NCBI GenBank assembly: GCA_030148705.1
Contig: JASBSY010000018.1
Location: forward strand, 1 to 64,000
Source of the DNA: Pukyongia sp.
GTDB taxonomy: Bacteria > Bacteroidota > Bacteroidia > Flavobacteriales > Flavobacteriaceae
Direction of reading: 5' to 3'
Length of the DNA: 64,000 bases
The position numbers were made by a program, and so were the translations under genes. Shown piece after piece: positions 59,942 to 64,000 of the stretch. Numbering within the stretch: the first letter of the stretch is position 1; every line of letters starts with the position of its first letter. Below the pieces are notes generated by a model, which ran no database searches, was not told the origin of the DNA, and saw only the letters and a list, made by a program, of their open reading frames with translations.

Positions 59942-60832
59942 ATGAAAAAAATTTACTTATTAGCTTTGGCGGTATGTGCGTTTGGGTTGAATACCAATGC
60001 TCAGGTTCTTATTGAAGACAACTTCGATTTTTACAACTTAGGACCAATGGGTGATCAAGCGCCATGGTGGACAAACTGGTCTGGTAACACCGGAACAGAT
60101 GAAGACATCCAGGTGGTTGACGACGAATCAAATTCTCCTGACCAATCAGGATTTATCGGACCAGGTGGTGCGGTGCCGGATGCATTACTACTTCTAGGAA
60201 ACCAAACTGCTGGACAATATACGCTTCAGTGGTACGCTTTCATTCCTTCAGGTGCAACAGGATACTGGAACATCCAGGAAGATGAAGTACCGGGAGTACA
60301 GTGGAATGCTGATTTCTTCGTAGACGCTACAGGTTCAGGTGGAACTGCCGGAATGATCCAGCACTCTCAATCTGGAGCTGAAGTACCTTATCCTAACGAC
60401 GAGTGGTTCTTGGTAAGACAAGACATCGATCTTGATGCATTAACTCTATCTGTATGGATTGACGGTACTCAATTACTTGATGAAGAGACTTATCCTGGTA
60501 CTGCTCTAGGAGCAATCGACTTTTTCTCTATCGATGCTAACAACAGCATGTACATTGATGACGTTCTTTACAACGATGGATTCCTAGGTGGTGATGATTT
60601 CAGCGCAGCTGCTTTCTCAGTATATCCTAACCCGGTACAAGATGTTCTTAACATCCAGAGTGCTGCTGTTGTAGATGCAATTAGAGTTTATGACGTTCTT
60701 GGTAAATTAGTTCTTCAGGCTCAGCCTGATTCAATTTCTCCAAGTATCGACATGAGCGCTCTTACTTCAGGAGCTTACATGGTTCAGGTAACTATTGGAA
60801 ACGCCACTAAAACTGTTAAAGTTGTTAAATAA
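59942..60832 (+). CDS. Secreted lectin-like protein with type IX sorting domain (copy 1)
   Basis: The 296-residue protein has a signal peptide (LLALAVCAFGLNTNAQ), a beta-rich domain to about residue 215 with the features of a concanavalin-A-like fold (EDNFDFYNLGPMGDQAPWWT, WIDGTQLLDEETYPG, IDFFSIDANNSMYIDDVLYN) and a type A sorting domain (FSVYPNPVQDVLNIQS ... SGAYMVQVTIGNATKTVKVV). Third codon positions are strongly biased to T/A and to favoured codons, as in highly expressed genes. It has its own terminator, and the next gene is a close paralogue. Confidence 0.85.
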   Translation: MKKIYLLALAVCAFGLNTNAQVLIEDNFDFYNLGPMGDQAPWWTNWSGNTGTDEDIQVVDDESNSPDQSGFIGPGGAVPDALLLLGNQTAGQYTLQWYAFIPSGATGYWNIQEDEVPGVQWNADFFVDATGSGGTAGMIQHSQSGAEVPYPNDEWFLVRQDIDLDALTLSVWIDGTQLLDEETYPGTALGAIDFFSIDANNSMYIDDVLYNDGFLGGDDFSAAAFSVYPNPVQDVLNIQSAAVVDAIRVYDVLGKLVLQAQPDSISPSIDMSALTSGAYMVQVTIGNATKTVKVVK

Positions 60833-60864
60833 GCAATTTTAAAGTTTCAACATACTTTTTTAAG

Positions 60865-60894
60865 AAGGCCTTTCGATTCGAAAGGCCTTTTTTT
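60865..60894 (+). terminator. Strong terminator after copy 1
   Basis: AAGGCCTTTCG (60865-60875) / CGAAAGGCCTT (60879-60889), perfect 11 bp with loop ATT and a T-run. Confidence 0.9.
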
Positions 60895-61001
60895 ATTGGG
60901 AGTACTGTTAAAAGCCATTGTCAAAATTTAACACAGTTTTTTGCTTTTTTTATTTTTTTTGAATAATTTTATGTTACTTAAACCTAATAAACTTTAACGT
61001 T

Positions 61002-61895
61002 ATGAAGAAAATATACTTATTAGCCTTAGCGCTATGTGTGTTTGGTTTAAATACAAATGCACAAACGACATTGATCGAAGACAATTTCGATTTTTACAAT
61101 TTGGGGCCAATGGGCGACCAGGCACCATGGTGGACCACTTGGTCCGGAACGACAGGAACTGACGAAGATATCCAGGTTGTAGACGACGAGTCAAACTCAC
61201 CCGACCAATCAGGATTTATCGGCCCTGGTGGTGCCGTGCCGGATGCATTATTGCTTCTAGGAAACCAAACTACAGGACAATATACTGTTCAATGGTACGC
61301 TTTTGTGCCTTCAGGTGCAACAGGATACTGGAACATTCAGGAAGACGAAGTGCCCGGTGTTCAGTGGAATGCTGAATTCTTTGTAGATGCTACCGGTTCC
61401 GGTGGAACTGCAGGAATGGTACAACACGCCGGTACGGGAGCAGAAGTTCCTTATCCTAATGATGAGTGGTTCCTGGTTAAGCAAAACGTAGATCTTGATG
61501 CTGCAACCCTTTCAGTATGGATCGACGGTAATGCTTTACTTACAGACGAGCCATATCCGGGAACTCAACTTGGAGCTATTGATTTCTTTTCAATCGATGC
61601 CAACAACAGCATGTATGTAGACGATGTGCTTTATACTGAAGGTTTCTTAGGAAACGACGATTTCAGTCAAGCCGCATTCTCCGTATATCCTAACCCGGTT
61701 CAGGACATTCTTAATATTCAGAGTGCCGCTGTGGTAGACGCAATTAATGTATACGATGTATTAGGTAAACTGGTGCTTCAGGCTCAGCCTGCCAGTGTAT
61801 CGCCTAGTATCGATATGAGCGCGCTTACTTCAGGAGCTTATATGGTTCAGGTAACTATTGGAAATACAACAAAAACAGTGAAAGTTGTAAAATAA
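61002..61895 (+). CDS. Secreted lectin-like protein with type IX sorting domain (copy 2)
   Basis: A 297-residue paralogue of the preceding gene. By eye I count about 38 differences, mostly conservative, so the two proteins are near 87% identical, with one extra residue after the signal peptide. Nucleotide differences are frequent at silent positions, so the duplication is not recent. The signal peptide, the WYAF/GYWNIQEDEVPGVQW core and the Por-type C-terminal domain are all preserved. Both copies have an own terminator. Confidence 0.85.
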   Translation: MKKIYLLALALCVFGLNTNAQTTLIEDNFDFYNLGPMGDQAPWWTTWSGTTGTDEDIQVVDDESNSPDQSGFIGPGGAVPDALLLLGNQTTGQYTVQWYAFVPSGATGYWNIQEDEVPGVQWNAEFFVDATGSGGTAGMVQHAGTGAEVPYPNDEWFLVKQNVDLDAATLSVWIDGNALLTDEPYPGTQLGAIDFFSIDANNSMYVDDVLYTEGFLGNDDFSQAAFSVYPNPVQDILNIQSAAVVDAINVYDVLGKLVLQAQPASVSPSIDMSALTSGAYMVQVTIGNTTKTVKVVK

Positions 61896-61916
61896 TTTTC
61901 CCTGGTTAACAATCTT

Positions 61917-61947
61917 AAAAGCCTTTCAGTTTGAAAGGCTTTTTTTA
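61917..61947 (+). terminator. Strong terminator after copy 2
   Basis: AAAAGCCTTTCA (61917-61928) / TGAAAGGCTTTT (61932-61943), perfect 12 bp with loop GTT and a T-run. Confidence 0.9.
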
Positions 61948-61979
61948 TATCTTTAATTAAGAACTTAAAAATCATTGCT

Positions 61980-62690
61980 ATGATCTCCAAAAAACCCCTC
62001 TACCTTATTGTTGCGCTGCTCTTAACATCCTCTTGTGCCGAACTTCAGGGCGTGGTGGGTTCCTTACCGGGACAAACGGGAATGGATCCGGCAATGATTG
62101 GAAATGGCCTAAGGCAAGCTCTCGACTTCGGAATCGATAAGCAGGTAACCAAATTAACCCGTAAGGACGGCTTCTACAAAAACCCTTTGGTAAAGATTCT
62201 ACTCCCCCAGGAACTACAGAAAGTCGATCGCACTTTAAGGGATATCGGACTCAGTAGTTTGGCAGATGAAGGGCTTAAGATGCTGAATCGCGCAGCCGAA
62301 GACGCCGTGAAAGAAGCAACTCCTATTTTTGTTAATGCAGTTCGAGAAATAACGTTTAACGACGCGAGGAATATTTTACTGGGACCGGATAATGCAGCTA
62401 CCAATTACCTTGAAAACAAAACGAACGCCGCATTATACGCCAGTTTTAATCCTGTAATTCATAACTCATTTTCAAAAGTTGGCGCCGATCAGATCTGGGC
62501 CAATATTATCAACAAATACAACAGCATCCCATTTATGGATCCGGTTAACCCCGACCTTACCGACTATGTTACTAATAAAGCGTTAGAGGGGGTATATACA
62601 ATGATTGCTGTGGAAGAAAAACGTATTCGTACAGATATCGCCGCACGTACCACCACCCTCCTTAAACAGGTTTTTGCGCTTCAGGATTAA
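61980..62690 (+). CDS. DUF4197 lipoprotein
   Basis: The 236-residue protein has a lipoprotein signal (VALLLTSSCAELQG, Cys near 19) and the DUF4197 pattern (GLRQALDFGIDKQVTKLTRK, FYKNPLVKILLPQELQKVDR, FNDARNILLGPDNAATNYLE, VTNKALEGVYTMIAVEEKRI). The family is widespread in Gram-negative envelopes with unknown function. It follows the terminator of the second secreted paralogue. Confidence 0.88.
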   Translation: MISKKPLYLIVALLLTSSCAELQGVVGSLPGQTGMDPAMIGNGLRQALDFGIDKQVTKLTRKDGFYKNPLVKILLPQELQKVDRTLRDIGLSSLADEGLKMLNRAAEDAVKEATPIFVNAVREITFNDARNILLGPDNAATNYLENKTNAALYASFNPVIHNSFSKVGADQIWANIINKYNSIPFMDPVNPDLTDYVTNKALEGVYTMIAVEEKRIRTDIAARTTTLLKQVFALQD

Positions 62691-62780
62691 ACGTTAAGAT
62701 TTTAACGAAGACTACAGTACACCGAGCTTTTTTAATACGGATTTAACCCGATCTTAGCGGAAATTGTTATTAGTAGCCGG

Positions 62781-62788
62781 TAATTTTG
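62781..62788 (+). promoter_or_regulatory. -7 box of small basic protein gene
   Basis: TAATTTTG, full TAnnTTTG match, 11 nt before the ATG at 62800; it favours this ATG over the in-frame codon at 62764. Confidence 0.45.
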
Positions 62789-62799
62789 TAATTAAAAAA

Positions 62800-62991
62800 A
62801 TGCTACACTGGTTTAAACCCAAAACTAAACTGGAGATACTGAAAGAACGTTACCGTATCCTTATGAAAAGATCGTTTCAAATTTCACCCTACAACGCCAG
62901 TGAAAGTGAACGATTAATTCGCAAAGCGGAAAAGATTAAACAACAGATACAAGAATGTGAAAAGAAGAACAGGAATAACTTTGCCCATTAA
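62800..62991 (+). CDS. Lacal_2735-like small basic protein
   Basis: The 63-residue cytoplasmic protein starts MLHWFKPKTKLEILKERYRI and is a helical hairpin with a basic/acidic pattern (ESERLIRKAEKIKQQIQECE), as in the Lacal_2735 family restricted to Flavobacteriia. Its role is unknown. The stop overlaps the convergent BtuF-like gene end by 4 nt. Confidence 0.7.
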   Translation: MLHWFKPKTKLEILKERYRILMKRSFQISPYNASESERLIRKAEKIKQQIQECEKKNRNNFAH

Positions 62992-63758
62992 ATTTCCAAC
63001 CGAAGGAAATAATCGAAGGCATCACGAATACGCGATCCAAACCAACTAAAATATTCTCCATCTACTAAACGACAGGGAATTTCGGTTTTACTGTTCAGAA
63101 AATCGGCATGCTCTTGTTTAAATGGAAAAGGTTCGGTCGATAATAAAATTAGATCGCTGCCCCGAAGCTGGTCTATACTCACTTCCGGATAGCGACTTTC
63201 TTCGATATGGTTAATATAACCGTTAAGCTCCAGCATATGATTGATAAAGGTATTTTGTCCGGCCGCCATGTAGGGATCTCTCCAGATAAGGTATACGACC
63301 CTCAAGGCTTCCCTGTTTTGAATCTTTTTTAAAAATGCATCCCTGGCAGTCTGAATATTCTTAATTACAACGTCCGCAACAGCTTCAACTTCCAGTATTA
63401 AGCCCAGGTCCTGTATCAGTTTCAAGGTATCGTCAATGCTAACGATATCGCTGATGTAAACAGGTGCTATACGCTCCAATTGCTGAACCGTTTCCGGGGT
63501 ATTTTCTTCCTTATTGCATAGAATAAAATCGGGAGAAAGTGTTTCCACTTTGTCGAGGCGAACAGACTTTGTACCCCCTACAACCACTTTTCGACGTATT
63601 AGTCCAGGAGGATGCACACAAAATTTAGTAATTCCAACCAGGCTATCTTCCAATCCCAGATCCACGAGCAATTCGGTTTGTGAAGGTACCATGGAAATAA
63701 TCCGCCGAACCGGACTATGAAGTGTTATAGTTCGTCCAAGTTGATCAACTACGCGCAT
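62988..63758 (-). CDS. BtuF/HmuT-like helical-backbone metal receptor without signal peptide
   Basis: The 256-residue protein follows the class III substrate-binding fold of B12/haem/siderophore ABC systems (RIISMVPSQTELLVDLGLED, DFILCNKEENTPETVQQLER, VYLIWRDPYMAAGQNTFINH, SRYPEVSIDQLRGSDLILLS). It starts MRVVDQLGRTITLHSPVRRI, directly in the mature fold, with no signal peptide or lipobox. This form is known in Bacteroidota. It overlaps the pyrF gene upstream by 14 nt. Without a permease or ATPase next to it, its transport role is open. Confidence 0.85.
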   Translation of the reverse strand: MRVVDQLGRTITLHSPVRRIISMVPSQTELLVDLGLEDSLVGITKFCVHPPGLIRRKVVVGGTKSVRLDKVETLSPDFILCNKEENTPETVQQLERIAPVYISDIVSIDDTLKLIQDLGLILEVEAVADVVIKNIQTARDAFLKKIQNREALRVVYLIWRDPYMAAGQNTFINHMLELNGYINHIEESRYPEVSIDQLRGSDLILLSTEPFPFKQEHADFLNSKTEIPCRLVDGEYFSWFGSRIRDAFDYFLRLEI

Positions 63759-64000
63759 CTAAGACAGCTTTCATTTGCCGTTGAATGTCCCGGGCTGCAG
63801 TGGCAGCGGCAGCGGCAAAATCCTTACCATTGGATGCATAGATAATGGCCCGGGAAGAATTGACAAGTAATCCTACATCCGAATTCAGACCATAACGACA
63901 TACCTCGGCCAGGTCACCTCCCTGCGCACCAACGCCCGGAATGAGGAGAAAATTATCAGGCGCAAGCTTCCTGATTTCAGAAAGATATTCGGCTTTGGTT
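63745..64000 (-). CDS. pyrF: Orotidine 5'-phosphate decarboxylase, type 2 (3' end only)
   Basis: The last 84 codons of a minus-strand gene that runs off the right edge. The translation has LLIPGVGAQGGDLAEV and GLLVNSSRAIIYASNG, the phosphate-binding motifs of type 2 OMP decarboxylase, the last enzyme of UMP synthesis. Its stop codon (63745-63747) lies within the first codons of the BtuF-like gene. Confidence 0.9.
   Translation of the reverse strand, partial: TKAEYLSEIRKLAPDNFLLIPGVGAQGGDLAEVCRYGLNSDVGLLVNSSRAIIYASNGKDFAAAAATAARDIQRQMKAVLDARS

Overview
The window is about 64 kb of chromosome from a member of the Bacteroidota, most likely a marine Flavobacteriaceae. The evidence is direct: three secreted proteins end in a type IX secretion (Por) sorting domain, upstream regions carry the Bacteroidota promoter form TTG-N19-TAnnTTTG or its TAnnTTTG -7 box, SecA is about 1,100 residues without a zinc tail, and DUF6249, DUF6268, DUF4920, DUF4377 and Lacal_2735-type genes occur. 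Base composition is moderate. I see no rRNA, tRNA, CRISPR array, transposase, prophage or plasmid gene. The window reads as a core chromosomal segment with a few less usual loci. The genus cannot be read from this sequence.

Region by region. 1-5645: the distal end of a polysaccharide export operon on the minus strand (Wza lipoprotein, Wzc-type tyrosine kinase with a Tyr-Gly tail, priming sugar transferase, UDP-sugar dehydrogenase), followed by a structured, repeat-rich intergenic end. 5753-14734: plus-strand housekeeping genes (ABC-F ATPase, two methyltransferases, a LolD/MacB-type ATPase, cobalamin adenosyltransferase, DUF2795, secA). 14899-20214: a membrane TPR/AraC regulator with an overlapping TPR partner, a large secreted HAF-repeat protein and a small lipoprotein. 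20271-24737: two ECF sigma/anti-sigma modules. One has a divergent promoter region that fits an ECF consensus on both strands; the other is translationally coupled to a secreted protein with an 11-residue amphipathic repeat. 24824-27081: a DUF2383-like protein, an Ohr peroxidase and the MeaB GTPase.

27089-31651: a sugar epimerase, a dolichol-phosphate-sugar synthase-like GT2, a tandem LAB_N membrane protein, an ArnT/Rgt-like GT39 transferase and a PAP2 phosphatase, together a candidate lipid A (or other envelope acceptor) glycosylation pathway. 31644-41937: a MATE exporter, an M28 peptidase, PPK2, a secreted coiled-coil protein, and a minus-strand run of ABC exporter, MscS channel, DUF6268 protein and an NtrC-like response regulator without a DNA-binding domain. 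42224-53852: grpE-dnaJ (DnaJ with half of its zinc sites), YceI, TIGR01777 epimerase, mnmD, DUF4920, ilvE, a MazG-like hydrolase, an M49 dipeptidyl peptidase, a SRPBCC/effector-binding protein coupled to crcB, and DUF1684. 53893-55793: a leader peptide plus perfect terminator hairpin in front of an MFS transporter, next to an Lrp/AsnC regulator. 55842-64000: an unknown helical protein, the fused isobutyryl-CoA mutase IcmF, two tandem secreted paralogues each with its own strong terminator, a DUF4197 lipoprotein, a BtuF-like protein without signal peptide and the 3' end of pyrF.

B12-dependent metabolism recurs (adenosyltransferase, MeaB, IcmF, BtuF-like protein), although these genes are scattered rather than in one operon. 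The observations I rate highest are the divergent ECF promoter pair at 21242-21325, the leader peptide/attenuator at 53893-54056, the 11-residue repeat protein in the second sigma-factor operon, and the LAB_N glycosylation locus.
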